64,000 nt of DNA from Lachnospiraceae bacterium NE2001 (lineage in GTDB: Bacteria > Bacillota > Clostridia > Lachnospirales > Lachnospiraceae): assembly GCA_900110635.1 (NCBI GenBank), contig FOEK01000003.1:124001-188000 (forward strand), given 5' to 3'. The notes beneath the pieces were generated by a model. The model worked only from the letters and a program-made list of their open reading frames with translations. It ran no database searches and was not told where the DNA came from. How positions within the stretch are numbered: position 1 is the first letter of the stretch; every line of letters begins with the position of its first letter. The position numbers and the translations under genes are program-made. This document shows positions 1 to 8,846 of the stretch, piece after piece.

Positions 1-21
1 TGTTTCCCTGACACTTAGAGA

Positions 22-57
22 TAAAAGTGCATTTCCAGGATAGGAGATGCACTTTTA
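22..57. terminator. stem-loop, probable end of an upstream gene
   Basis: An 11-bp perfect stem (22-32 with 47-57, TAAAAGTGCAT/ATGCACTTTTA) closes a 14-base loop and ends in an A/T-rich run. It probably terminates a gene lying before the window. On the + strand the T run forms part of the stem, so it is not a textbook intrinsic terminator. Confidence 0.5.
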
Positions 58-144
58 AAATATAAAGAAATATGCTACAATAATATGACCTATGTGCTTA
101 TTCTTTGTTCATGCAGATATGAACAGATATTTTGGGGAGAATAG

Positions 145-1539
145 ATGAAGAAGCAACTGAAGCAGTGTCTCAATCTTATAGTACTGCTGTTCAAGTTAAT
201 TGTATATTTCCTGGTATTCTGGATATTCTACCGACTGTTTGCCATTGAGAACTGGCAGCTCCTTGGTGTATCCAGAACTTCTGCCGTTACAACTATCAGT
301 TACCTGATATCCGGGTATCTGTTTCTTAGTATTTACGGCAGCTACGATATCGGCAAGCGTAAGAGCCGTCCGATCATTATATCCCTGTGTCTTGCATCGG
401 TTATGACGGACATTGTGGCGTACATCATGCTCTGCGTCATGAACACAAATGAAAACAACAACCAGACCTTTACCCTGGAGCAGCCGTGGCTCCTGATCAT
501 CGTGTTCATCCTGCAGGCCATAGTGATCGAGCTCTGTGTTTACGGCGGCAACTGGATATATTTCAAGATCTACGATCCTGAGCGCTGTCTCATCGTAACC
601 TCCTCTCAGAGATCCCTGAACGAGATCAGCAGGAGCGTGCGAAAGTACAGACTGCAGTACAAGATCTGCCGCAATATGAATTATAAAAATGAGAATCTAC
701 GCGACACCATACAGAAGTATGACACAATCTTCGTATATGACGTGCCTATCAAGGAACGTACTCAGATAGTTGAGTTCTGTTATCAGAATATGAAGAACGT
801 TTACATCAATCCTGAGATGGCGGACGTAGTTGAGAGAACCTCGAATCATGTGATGCTGGATGATGTATCCCTCTTCGAGCTGACCTCACTAGGACTTAGG
901 GCTGAGCAGAAGGCGCTCAAGAGATTCTTCGACATTGTTATATCAGCACTGGCGCTGCTTATCACTTCTCCGATAGTGCTGGTGGCTGCAATTGCTATCA
1001 AGCTGGACGACGGTGGTTCCATCTTCTTCAAGCAGAACCGTGCAACCAGAGGCGGTAAGATATTCTCTGTATACAAGCTTCGTACCATGAAGGAAAATGT
1101 AGACAATTACCTCTCAGTTGTTGATGATGACAGGATCACAAAGGTTGGAAACATACTGAGACGTTTCAGAATAGATGAGATACCTCAGTTCATAAATGTT
1201 ATAAAGGGCGATATGTCGGTGGTTGGTCCTCGACCAGAGATGCTGGCGAATATATTTAACTATACCAACGATCTGCCTGAATTTGAGTACAGACTCCGAG
1301 TTAAGGCGGGCATCACAGGCTACGCCCAGATAGCAGGAAAGTACAACACCTCGCCGAAGGATAAGCTGGTGCTTGACCTGATGTATATCGAGGAGTATTC
1401 AATGTGGCTGGATATTAAAATGATATTCCAGACATTGATAGTTATATTTAAGAAGGACTCGACTGAAGCTTTCGCGAGTGAAGCCGAGGCAAAGTATGAG
1501 CATTACTATGAGTCGTTATATCCGGGGGAATTAGAATGA
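145..1539 (+). CDS. undecaprenyl-phosphate sugar-phosphate transferase (WcaJ/exopolysaccharide initiating type)
   Basis: The product is a 464-residue polyprenyl-phosphate hexose-1-phosphate transferase, expected to start repeat-unit synthesis of a surface polysaccharide by loading a sugar phosphate onto undecaprenyl phosphate at the inner membrane face. Four hydrophobic helices fill residues 8-135, followed by a cytoplasmic linker. The bacterial sugar transferase domain (about 255-450) starts with the re-entrant segment KRFFDIVISALALLI and carries YKLRTM, DEIPQFINVIKGDMSVVGPRP and a C-terminal GITGYAQI block. The full-length N-terminal membrane domain marks the long WcaJ-like form rather than the short PglC form. 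A GGGGAG ribosome site lies 7 bases before the ATG. Its stop overlaps the next gene by 4 bases, so it heads a glycosyltransferase operon. The sugar substrate cannot be read from the sequence. Confidence 0.9.
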   Translation: MKKQLKQCLNLIVLLFKLIVYFLVFWIFYRLFAIENWQLLGVSRTSAVTTISYLISGYLFLSIYGSYDIGKRKSRPIIISLCLASVMTDIVAYIMLCVMNTNENNNQTFTLEQPWLLIIVFILQAIVIELCVYGGNWIYFKIYDPERCLIVTSSQRSLNEISRSVRKYRLQYKICRNMNYKNENLRDTIQKYDTIFVYDVPIKERTQIVEFCYQNMKNVYINPEMADVVERTSNHVMLDDVSLFELTSLGLRAEQKALKRFFDIVISALALLITSPIVLVAAIAIKLDDGGSIFFKQNRATRGGKIFSVYKLRTMKENVDNYLSVVDDDRITKVGNILRRFRIDEIPQFINVIKGDMSVVGPRPEMLANIFNYTNDLPEFEYRLRVKAGITGYAQIAGKYNTSPKDKLVLDLMYIEEYSMWLDIKMIFQTLIVIFKKDSTEAFASEAEAKYEHYYESLYPGELE

Positions 1540-2549
1540 CGATGAATGATAACAAGATAGATATTCTATGTGCCACCTACAATGGTGAGAGATTTGTTGA
1601 TAAGCAGATAAAGTCGCTGGTGACCCAGTCCCGTGACCTGATGCAGAAGGATGGCTATGATATAAGGCTTATCATCAGAGACGACGGATCCACAGATAAG
1701 ACTATGGATATAGTCAGAAAACGACTGGATTATTACAAGGCCAAAAGGGAGAATCCTATAGAGATAAAGATATTGGATGATAATTACCATACGGGTTCTC
1801 CAACAGATAGTTTTATAAAGCTGTTAAATGTATCGACTGGCGATTACATCCTGTTCTCGGATCAGGACGATATGTGGTACCGCGGTAAGACTGATGAAAC
1901 ATTTGCTTTGATGAGGAATTATGAGGCAAAGTATGGCAAGGATACGCCAATCCTTGTGCACACAGATCTTGCACTTATGAACGAAGAGGGGCGCAAGATC
2001 GCGGATTCTTTCTTCGACTATCAGAAGCTTCCTCGTGAGGAGGGTGTAAGAGATAGTATCAGTTCGCTACTAATTCAGAACACAGTGACAGGTTGCACAG
2101 TGATGATGAACCGTGCGGCAGTGGAACTGCTGAAGGAGGCGCCTGCCTCTGAAATGCTTCTTATGTATGACCATTTTGCTGCTATACTCGTTGCAGCAAC
2201 GGGCAAGATAGCATTTCTAGATAAGCCGCTTATCAGATACAGGCAGCACAGTGGAAATGCGGTTGGTGCCCATCAGGCAGGAAGTGTTTCCGAATATAAA
2301 TCCAGATTTAATCTGGGACGCGACAAGTTCCTGAAGGATATGGACCTGAGCTACAGACAGGCTGGCTACATCCTGAAACGTTATGAGGATAGGATCCGGG
2401 AGGCCAGCGGACAGAAAACTGTGGATATGATGCGTGAGTATTCAGAGCTTATAATGGCTGGAAAGCGCGAGAAACTGGAGTTCTTCCAGAAATACGGCGT
2501 CTACAAGAATGGCGCTATCAAAAAACTGGTACAGATGATTTGGTGTTAA
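1536..2549 (+). CDS. family 2 glycosyltransferase (rhamnosyltransferase-like)
   Basis: A 337-residue GT-A fold transferase. Residues 8-120 show the GT2 hallmarks ILCATYNGERFVDKQI, IRDDGSTDKT and the metal-binding FSDQDDMWY. The family moves a nucleotide-activated sugar onto the growing lipid-linked chain at the cytoplasmic membrane face. The pattern matches transferases annotated as alpha-L-Rha or alpha-1,3-rhamnosyltransferase, but specificity is not provable here. It overlaps the sugar-phosphate transferase by ATGA and is followed after 3 bases by another GT2, so translation is probably coupled. An ATG two codons in (MNDNKIDILC) is an alternative start. Confidence 0.88.
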   Translation: MTMNDNKIDILCATYNGERFVDKQIKSLVTQSRDLMQKDGYDIRLIIRDDGSTDKTMDIVRKRLDYYKAKRENPIEIKILDDNYHTGSPTDSFIKLLNVSTGDYILFSDQDDMWYRGKTDETFALMRNYEAKYGKDTPILVHTDLALMNEEGRKIADSFFDYQKLPREEGVRDSISSLLIQNTVTGCTVMMNRAAVELLKEAPASEMLLMYDHFAAILVAATGKIAFLDKPLIRYRQHSGNAVGAHQAGSVSEYKSRFNLGRDKFLKDMDLSYRQAGYILKRYEDRIREASGQKTVDMMREYSELIMAGKREKLEFFQKYGVYKNGAIKKLVQMIWC

Positions 2550-2552
2550 AAT

Positions 2553-3314
2553 ATGAACATTACCGGCAGTATCGTAACTTACAATAACATATCAACCATA
2601 GAACGCTGCATCAGCTCAGTCCTGGATGTAACAGCTGGCAGGGATTATACCTTCCGTCTTTACGTTTATGACAACGGCTCCAGCGACGGTACTCCCGAAC
2701 TGATAGAGTCAAAGTTCCCTGGTGTAAAGCTTATCAGGGATACTGCTAACAAAGGGTTTGGAGCGGGGCACAATGCCTGCATCAAGCGGGTTAAGAGTGA
2801 TTATCATTTTGTTATAAATCCGGATATCTATCTGGATGAGGATACGATCGGTGTCCTGGCAGCAGAGCTTGAGAGGGATGAAAGCATCGGGCTTATCACA
2901 CCGAGGATTATGAACAATGACGGAACTGAACAGTTCCTGCCGAAGTATTGTCCGACGGTGAGATACGTGTTTGTCAGCAAGATACCAGGTTTCAAATATC
3001 TTCGAAGAAGATATACTCGTCAGGAGGAGGGACTGGATGAACCTACAGAGATAGAGTTCTGTACGGGGTGCTTCTTTGGGGCGAGGACCTCGTACCTGAA
3101 AAAGATGAAGGGATTCAGTAACAGGTATTTTATGTATTGCGAGGATTCGGATCTTTCAAGACGTGTGAGGACTCAGGGGAAGAAGATTATCTTCTATCCT
3201 GAGGTTAAGGCTTATCATAACTGGCAGAGGGACAATACGGGGAATCTTCGTGGGATTTATCGATTTACCAAATCACTTCTTGTATTTTTTAAGAAGTGGG
3301 GATTTGCCTGGTAG
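2553..3314 (+). CDS. family 2 glycosyltransferase
   Basis: A 253-residue GT2 enzyme, last gene of the three-gene polysaccharide cluster. Motifs: GSIVTYNNISTIERCI at the N terminus, VYDNGSSDGTPEL for nucleotide-sugar binding, a degenerate DxD as INPDIYLDED, and the acceptor-side block RYFMYCEDSDLSRRVR with a conserved ED near residue 205. The length fits the short rhamnosyl/N-acetylglucosaminyl-type family without extra membrane segments. It starts 3 bases after the previous stop. It is followed by a strong hairpin, so the operon probably ends here. The sugar transferred is unknown. Confidence 0.87.
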   Translation: MNITGSIVTYNNISTIERCISSVLDVTAGRDYTFRLYVYDNGSSDGTPELIESKFPGVKLIRDTANKGFGAGHNACIKRVKSDYHFVINPDIYLDEDTIGVLAAELERDESIGLITPRIMNNDGTEQFLPKYCPTVRYVFVSKIPGFKYLRRRYTRQEEGLDEPTEIEFCTGCFFGARTSYLKKMKGFSNRYFMYCEDSDLSRRVRTQGKKIIFYPEVKAYHNWQRDNTGNLRGIYRFTKSLLVFFKKWGFAW

Positions 3315-3327
3315 GATTATTGCCGCG

Positions 3328-3363
3328 GCAAGCAGGATTACTCGAACAAGTAATCCTGCTTGC
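3328..3363. terminator. 15-bp stem-loop after the glycosyltransferase operon
   Basis: A perfect 15-bp stem (3328-3342 with 3349-3363, core AGCAGGATTACT) encloses the loop CGAACA. No uridine tract follows, so it may act as an RNA 3' end, a bidirectional block or a decayed palindromic repeat. The position, 14 bases after the stop of the last glycosyltransferase, favours a transcript end. Confidence 0.6.
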
Positions 3364-3405
3364 TCGCGAGGGAGTAAGTTTATATTCCTTTTTTAGGAAA
3401 AAAAT

Positions 3406-4059
3406 ATGGATATAAGGAAATTAATAAAAGTTAATATAATTAACATCGTTGTTTTGGGACTTGTCTTTTTGTTCAAGTTTGTGACGGGACTTCTGTTCAA
3501 TGATCACAACAATGATGAGTCATCGATGTATATGCTGTCAAATGTTCTCACAGTTGTTCTCCTTCTGGGATGGGCTGGATATACCGTTTATTCCAATATG
3601 TCTGTCGTTAAGGAGGAACAGGATGAGGAGAAGAAGCGTCTGGCTGGTATGAGAACCAGGGTTCTCAGGGCTGGTAATCAGAAGTTTTTCGTGAAGGAAC
3701 GTGCGCATCTTGTGAATATGTGGGACAGTATGATGTCCCGTGAGAAGTACTTTCTCAGCGATGATCGAGATGAGAGGGTGCGAGAACTCTACTTGCTGAC
3801 CAGAAACCAGATGATGAGATATATCACTGATTCTTGTGAATATCTGGAGTCTTTTGATTACATTTCAGGAAAGGACTCGGGGTATCTAAGAGAAATGTGT
3901 GCAGAATCACAGACCATGCTGGATAAGTTTAACAGAATGGTTGAACTGTCCGTTTCGGTGGATGATGAAGTAATGGCTTACGACACCAGAGAGATGGACG
4001 ATATGATTGAAGCACTTGAGGAACTGAAACGTTCCGGCAAGCACAAATTAGGAGGTTAA
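3406..4059 (+). CDS. hypothetical protein with two N-terminal membrane helices
   Basis: A 217-residue protein I do not recognise. Two hydrophobic helices (about residues 9-30 and 44-64) are followed by a charged cytoplasmic domain of about 150 residues that is mostly helical, with many Met, Glu and Arg and heptad-like spacing in the last 60 residues. The gene is separated by 8 bases from the substrate-binding/VWA fusion downstream, and an AGGAGG before that gene lies at its 3' end. The two are therefore likely co-expressed and may work together at the membrane. There is no catalytic motif. Confidence 0.75.
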   Translation: MDIRKLIKVNIINIVVLGLVFLFKFVTGLLFNDHNNDESSMYMLSNVLTVVLLLGWAGYTVYSNMSVVKEEQDEEKKRLAGMRTRVLRAGNQKFFVKERAHLVNMWDSMMSREKYFLSDDRDERVRELYLLTRNQMMRYITDSCEYLESFDYISGKDSGYLREMCAESQTMLDKFNRMVELSVSVDDEVMAYDTREMDDMIEALEELKRSGKHKLGG

Positions 4060-4067
4060 GTATTATT

Positions 4068-5675
4068 ATGAAAAAAAGTAACGCTGCTGTAGTTATTGGT
4101 ATTATCTTTTCGGTTATTATCGTATTGATGATTGCCTTTTTTGCGATATTTAAGGGTTCAGCAGGTGGAAAGACAACCGAGTCTATGCTGAAGCACATCA
4201 AGGTGACGAAGGCTGATCCGGTGAAGGCCCCTATATCACTGGATGACAACACGCTTTATGACGAGCTGCCTGAGATCACAAAGTATCCTGTAGCAGTTCA
4301 GGGTAAAGGTCAGCTGGATGTTGAGATCTTTACTTCTGGTGAGAAGGCTGGAAAGGATAACGACAGCTGGCTTATAGATGTTGCTGAGAAGTTTAATAAG
4401 CAGGGAAATGAAGTAAATGGACAGTCGGTTTCAATGACAGTTCGTTCTGTTCCATCAGGAACCGCGGCTGACTATATCATTTCAGGAAAATATTTACCTG
4501 ACATCTACACGCCAAGTAACACTCTGTTTGGTGAGTATGCAATCGTAAATGGCGGAAATCTTGAGCTTTACGCTGACAGGATGGTTGGAAATACAGCTGG
4601 TATTCTTGTTAAGAAGGGCGCATATACTGATTTTAATTCTGTTATAACTGCCGTTCAGAACGGACAGCTGAATATGGGATACACGAATCCACAGACAAGT
4701 GCAACAGGTCTTAACCTTCTGCTTACACTTTTGAAGGACGGACAGGAGAACTTTACTAAGTTCAACCAGAACATTCCTTATGTTGCATATACTACCCAGC
4801 AGATGAGAGACAGCGCTTCAAATGGTAAGCTGGATGCTATGCTCACAGAGTACCAGACTTATATAAATGATAACAATCTTAAGAGCGTATATGATTTTAT
4901 TCCATTTGGTATGAGACACGATAATCCTGCATATATCTGCGACAAGGCTGGAAAGACTGATGACGAGCTTGAGGCTATAGATATGGTTATCGATTACTGC
5001 CTCAGCGATGAGATGCAGAAGATAGCAACTAACAAGGGCTTCAATGCAAATGATGATTACACTTCTGATCTTGCATTTACGGGTGCAGAGGTTTCTCAGG
5101 GTCTTGAAAGCTACAAGGTTTATAAGGACAACGGTAAGGATATCATTGCTGTATTCGTTGCAGACTGCAGTGGAAGTATGTACGGCGATCCTATCAATCA
5201 GCTGAAGGAGTCCCTGTCAAATGGTATGCAGTACATTAACGAGAATAACTATGTTGGTCTCGTAAGCTATAGCGACGACGTTCAGATAGAGGTTCCGATC
5301 GCAAAGTTCGATATGAACCAGAAGGCATATTTCCAGGGCGGTATCAACTCCCTTACAGCTAACGGTTCAACAGCCAGCTATGATGCTGTAGTTGTTGCTA
5401 TGAATATGATAGAGGAAGCTAAGAAGGATCATCCGGATGCAAAGGTAATGATCTTCCTTCTCAGTGATGGCTACCAGAACGTTGGTTATGGTATGAGCAC
5501 CATAGAACCAGCCCTCAAGGAGTCCCAGATTCCTGTTTACACGATCAGCTACACATCAGAGGCGGATACAGACGCTATGCGCAAGCTGTCAGAGATAAAC
5601 GAGGCTGCGACGATCAACGCCGACAGCGAGGACATCGTCTACAAGCTCAAGTCCCTCTTCAACTCACAGATGTAA
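4068..5675 (+). CDS. membrane-anchored substrate-binding-like plus von Willebrand factor A (VWA) protein
   Basis: A 535-residue surface protein. An N-terminal hydrophobic helix (about 5-27) anchors it outside the cell. Residues about 75-340 resemble a type-2 solute-binding fold (periplasmic-binding, SBP_bac_11-like), with segments such as SGTAADYIISGKYLPDIY and MGYTNPQTSATG. Residues about 355-530 form a VWA domain with a complete metal-ion adhesion site: DCSGSM (DxSxS), a Thr in LTANGSTASYDAV and the Asp of LLSDGYQN. An intact MIDAS suggests metal-dependent ligand or protein binding. The gene follows the two-helix protein after 8 bases. The partner or ligand is unknown. Confidence 0.82.
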   Translation: MKKSNAAVVIGIIFSVIIVLMIAFFAIFKGSAGGKTTESMLKHIKVTKADPVKAPISLDDNTLYDELPEITKYPVAVQGKGQLDVEIFTSGEKAGKDNDSWLIDVAEKFNKQGNEVNGQSVSMTVRSVPSGTAADYIISGKYLPDIYTPSNTLFGEYAIVNGGNLELYADRMVGNTAGILVKKGAYTDFNSVITAVQNGQLNMGYTNPQTSATGLNLLLTLLKDGQENFTKFNQNIPYVAYTTQQMRDSASNGKLDAMLTEYQTYINDNNLKSVYDFIPFGMRHDNPAYICDKAGKTDDELEAIDMVIDYCLSDEMQKIATNKGFNANDDYTSDLAFTGAEVSQGLESYKVYKDNGKDIIAVFVADCSGSMYGDPINQLKESLSNGMQYINENNYVGLVSYSDDVQIEVPIAKFDMNQKAYFQGGINSLTANGSTASYDAVVVAMNMIEEAKKDHPDAKVMIFLLSDGYQNVGYGMSTIEPALKESQIPVYTISYTSEADTDAMRKLSEINEAATINADSEDIVYKLKSLFNSQM

Positions 5676-5688
5676 TGTGCGAGTGGGC

Positions 5689-5740
5689 ATGTGCAATGGG
5701 GACAGCCCCCATTGCACATAGGTCTGTCCCTTATGCACAT
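5689..5740 (+). repeat. REP-like palindromic element, copy A
   Basis: A 52-base element made of a 13-bp perfect hairpin (5689-5701 with 5707-5719, ATGTGCAATGGGG/CCCCATTGCACAT, loop ACAGC) followed by AGGTCTGTCCCTTATGCACA. The reverse complement of 20731-20782 matches nearly base for base, so this is one element present twice in opposite orientation. GGGGACAGTCCCC-type sequences of this sort are known near REP-associated (Y1/IS200-like) transposases, though none is in this window. It sits 14 bases after the VWA gene and may also end its transcript. Confidence 0.75.
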
Positions 5741-5856
5741 TTTGAAACATGATTTATAGGACGTGGCGAATGGCTCTATGCTATTTTCCACGTCTTATGT
5801 TATATTAGATAAAAGTAACTGTTGAACAGTTTCAAAAAGATTGACAGGGGAGTGAA

Positions 5857-6930
5857 ATGAAAAAGAAAAGGTGTTTTTATGTTTTTATGGGGGCGATGCT
5901 GATGTTTAGTTTGTTTTCGGGCTGTGGAAAGAAAATCCACGTAGATGAAGTGTTAAATGAGAACACGACAAATGTGAATGATGGGGACGATGTGATCTGC
6001 GGCGGAACGACTACCAGCCAGGATCCTGATGCACCGAAGGAGATAGCCTCGAAGGATATAGCTTCGATGGACGTGTCATTTTATACGGAAGTAAGATGGG
6101 ACAAAGAGGAAAATCACGATTTTACCTTCGTGATCAGTGAAGAGGATGGTGAGCTTATTGTCAGCGAGCCGAATATTGGAATGAGGGAGGTGGCGGACGA
6201 GGAGCTTCTCTCTAAGTTACAGGGTGTTATAGATGACGAGAAGCTTGTCAATCGGAACGGTCTTTATGACGTGACAGCAGGGCTTCCGCCTGAATATCAG
6301 GAGCGTTCCTTTACTGTTACTTATGCGTCTGGGGAGAAACTGCATTTTACAGAAAATAATAACCCTCAGGAGGGCTGGTCGGCCAAGTTTTACGATATCT
6401 TCATGGAGTGGTTCGCGTCGAAGGGCGACGACAGGCTTTATCCTGAAAAAGAGACCTCGAAGGTCCAGAGATTAAGCCTTAAATATGACGGCGAGGAGAC
6501 GGGCTATTACTTTGTTGAAATGTCTGTGAAGGACGAGGATGCAGAAGGCGGCAAGAAGTATATGCTTAGTAGAAGCGTGTATAGCACGCAGGATACTAGC
6601 GATGAGGAGTTTGAATATGCGCCTTTCCCAGATGACTATTATGACAGACTGACGGAGATTTTTGATAAGTACAACGTGGTCATCAAGTACGATTTCAGTA
6701 CGTGGGGCTATTCGAGTAACGGCCTGAATGGCCATAACGAGGGATATTTTGGCTGGGCATCTAGTACCGATGCAGATGAAATGGATTCGGATGGCCTCTT
6801 CGTTGATATATACGTAGAGTATGAGAGTGGAAAGATACTCAACATCGAGACCCGAAAGCAAAGCGAGATCGAAGCAATGAAGCCTTTCCTGGATGAGATG
6901 GTGGAGTACTTCAATTCTCTTTATGAGTAA
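5857..6930 (+). CDS. hypothetical lipoprotein
   Basis: A 357-residue secreted lipoprotein. A basic start (MKKKRC) and a hydrophobic stretch lead to the lipobox LFSGC at about residue 23, after which the mature chain is acidic with a Thr/Asn/Asp-rich linker (about 25-60). The rest is a mix of predicted beta strands without a family I can name. GGGGAG lies 7 bases before the ATG. It stands alone, bounded by a repeat upstream and the DUF3795 gene 95 bases downstream. Confidence 0.78.
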   Translation: MKKKRCFYVFMGAMLMFSLFSGCGKKIHVDEVLNENTTNVNDGDDVICGGTTTSQDPDAPKEIASKDIASMDVSFYTEVRWDKEENHDFTFVISEEDGELIVSEPNIGMREVADEELLSKLQGVIDDEKLVNRNGLYDVTAGLPPEYQERSFTVTYASGEKLHFTENNNPQEGWSAKFYDIFMEWFASKGDDRLYPEKETSKVQRLSLKYDGEETGYYFVEMSVKDEDAEGGKKYMLSRSVYSTQDTSDEEFEYAPFPDDYYDRLTEIFDKYNVVIKYDFSTWGYSSNGLNGHNEGYFGWASSTDADEMDSDGLFVDIYVEYESGKILNIETRKQSEIEAMKPFLDEMVEYFNSLYE

Positions 6931-7025
6931 AGCGGTAATATAAATTATGAAATATAAGCAGTAATACATATTATGAAATACAAGTAGTAAGAATTGCGAT
7001 TTTTATGCAACAAAGGAGTTATAAA

Positions 7026-7454
7026 ATGGAACTTTCAAAATGTGGTATGAGATGTGATCTATGTCTGGTTTATCGTCCAAATGTTGAAAAAGAGGATAGA
7101 CGTGCTGAGGTAGTTAAAGTCTTCAAGAAGATCTTCGATGAATTTGATGGTGATCCGAATGTTATTATTTGTGACGGCTGTTGTAGTGATAAGGACTGCC
7201 CGCTACTCCTGGAGCCTGATTGTAAAGCAAGGAAGTGTGTAGATGAAAAGGGTATTCCACATTGCGGATATTGTGATGATTTTCCTTGTGACATATTCCC
7301 GGCTGAACCATCTGACGAAGAATTAAAACAGAAAATAGATGTGGAGCATCTGTGGACCTGGGAAGAAAATGACCTTCTGAAAGCATATCAGTGCAAGAAG
7401 AATATGGAAGAGTTTCGAAAGAACAGGGCGAAGGCTTCAGAGGATAAAGATTAA
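7026..7454 (+). CDS. DUF3795 cysteine-rich protein
   Basis: A 142-residue cytoplasmic protein of the DUF3795 type. The N terminus LSKCGMRCDLC is the family hallmark, and more cysteine pairs follow (ICDGCCSDKDCP, CKARKCV, HCGYCDDFPCD), which suggests metal or Fe-S binding. The function of the family is unknown. I place the start at 7026 rather than at the in-frame ATG at 7005, because AAGGAGT lies inside that extension at ideal distance from 7026. The stop is one base before the next gene, so the two are co-transcribed. Confidence 0.85.
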   Translation: MELSKCGMRCDLCLVYRPNVEKEDRRAEVVKVFKKIFDEFDGDPNVIICDGCCSDKDCPLLLEPDCKARKCVDEKGIPHCGYCDDFPCDIFPAEPSDEELKQKIDVEHLWTWEENDLLKAYQCKKNMEEFRKNRAKASEDKD

Positions 7455-7455
7455 T

Positions 7456-8514
7456 ATGAAAAAAAGAAGTATATTGGCGGTTGCTGCCATATTTATTGTA
7501 GCATTGATCCTTATAGCGGCAGGGGGACTATTGTTCCTTAGAAATAAATATGGCACAGTTTTTTATTTTGGAAGGTATAAAGCATCATACGAAACAGTAA
7601 GACGTGGAAATGATATTCTTGGGTTTATGGAGATTCCAGCGACATATAATAATTTCACGATTCCGCAAGGAAATATTTATGATCTGATAGAACTGGACTA
7701 TGCAACAGATGCACAGGGAAATCAGATTATACATTATACATACACGAAGGAAATGGCTGGTGATATATACACAAGACTTAAAAATCTAGAAGCTGAATAT
7801 GGCGAAGCTTATCCTAATCTGACATATAAAAAAACAGAGAAGGCAACATTTGGAGCCAATACGGGATACCTGCTAACGCTAAAAGAAGGCGAAAAATCGT
7901 TATACATTTTTGTTTTCGAAGATGATAATGATCACGTTCAGTATCTTGCGTTTGATGGAAAGGACAGTGATGTATATAGGCTTGTATTTCAGAACTATTC
8001 CTTTGATCCAACGGGCGCTGAAATATTAGAAGCTTCAAGATTTAATGATCCGGACATACTAACAATTGGAAATGATGATCTGGGTTATCTAAGCATTGAG
8101 TATCTTACTGATCTACAAGAGACAAAGGACTATACACCTATCTTAGACCAAGAATATGAAACTGCCCTTTTTTATGATAATGGGGAAGAAGGTACATATT
8201 CTGTGGCAATGATTAGATACGATGGTCTGACCGAAACTGTGTCAGATATAGCGTCGGACATATCGAGTAAGGCATTCCAGAAAATAGAAGCTGACGGGGC
8301 TACTAAGTCAAATGCCGTAAGCGAGAATGAGGTTGAAATAGTTGATTCTTTCCTGGGAGAAATAGAGTGTAAGAAGGTCTCTGTAAAAACCTGGTTATTA
8401 AACTATGATTATTATGTTTATCAGGAGACGGATAAAACTTTTGTTGTTGAAGTGACGTATAGTCCAATCCATGTTAATACAGCAAGCAAGATGGCGGAAT
8501 CGTATTATAAATAA
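7456..8514 (+). CDS. hypothetical membrane-anchored protein
   Basis: A 352-residue protein with an N-terminal signal anchor (about residues 6-28, rich in Ala, Ile and Leu) and a large extracytoplasmic part without cysteines forming a lipobox. The exterior looks like two related halves of alpha/beta character (about 60-190 and 205-350), each with a VVEVT/YSF-type strand ending. I cannot name a family. It follows the DUF3795 gene by one base. Confidence 0.75.
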   Translation: MKKRSILAVAAIFIVALILIAAGGLLFLRNKYGTVFYFGRYKASYETVRRGNDILGFMEIPATYNNFTIPQGNIYDLIELDYATDAQGNQIIHYTYTKEMAGDIYTRLKNLEAEYGEAYPNLTYKKTEKATFGANTGYLLTLKEGEKSLYIFVFEDDNDHVQYLAFDGKDSDVYRLVFQNYSFDPTGAEILEASRFNDPDILTIGNDDLGYLSIEYLTDLQETKDYTPILDQEYETALFYDNGEEGTYSVAMIRYDGLTETVSDIASDISSKAFQKIEADGATKSNAVSENEVEIVDSFLGEIECKKVSVKTWLLNYDYYVYQETDKTFVVEVTYSPIHVNTASKMAESYYK

Positions 8515-8523
8515 CATCTTTTC

Positions 8524-8569
8524 TTGATAATATACATAATTATGTTATAATAATGTATATAATTATGTA
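8524..8569 (+). promoter_or_regulatory. toxin-antitoxin promoter within an inverted-repeat operator
   Basis: A -35 box TTGATA (8524-8529) and a consensus -10 TATAAT (8546-8551) are 16 bases apart. An 11-bp inverted repeat, TACATAATTAT (8533-8543) and ATAATTATGTA (8559-8569), brackets the -10 box. This is the layout expected for autorepression by an antitoxin or toxin-antitoxin complex. The GAGGTG ribosome site begins 2 bases after the right arm. Confidence 0.7.
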
Positions 8570-8582
8570 AGAGGTGATTAAT

Positions 8583-8846
8583 ATGCCACAGATTATTCCT
8601 ATTACAGAACTACGTAATACTTCAGAAATATTAGAAAGATGTCATTCAACATCAGAACCTATTTTTATTACTAAAAACGGTTTTGGGGATCTTGTTATTA
8701 TGAGTATGGAAACATATGATTCAATTATGGAGACCTTAGTTGTTGATAAGGCTATTTTAGCTTCTGAACAAAGATTAAGCAAAGGAGAAAAGCCTATAGG
8801 TGCAAGAGAAGCATTCAAGAGGCTAGATAATAAATATGGTTTATGA
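8583..8846 (+). CDS. type II antitoxin, Phd/YefM family
   Basis: An 87-residue antitoxin. The N terminus IIPITELRNTSEILERC is the DNA-binding Phd/YefM fold, followed by PIFITKNGFGDLVIMSMETYD, the conserved strand-turn-helix of the family. The C-terminal tail (about 60-87) is the likely toxin-wrapping segment. It should repress its own promoter at the inverted repeat just upstream and neutralise the partner toxin. I take ATG 8583 as the start, because the GTG at 8574 lies inside the ribosome-binding site GAGGTG. It overlaps the toxin gene by 11 bases. Confidence 0.88.
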   Translation: MPQIIPITELRNTSEILERCHSTSEPIFITKNGFGDLVIMSMETYDSIMETLVVDKAILASEQRLSKGEKPIGAREAFKRLDNKYGL

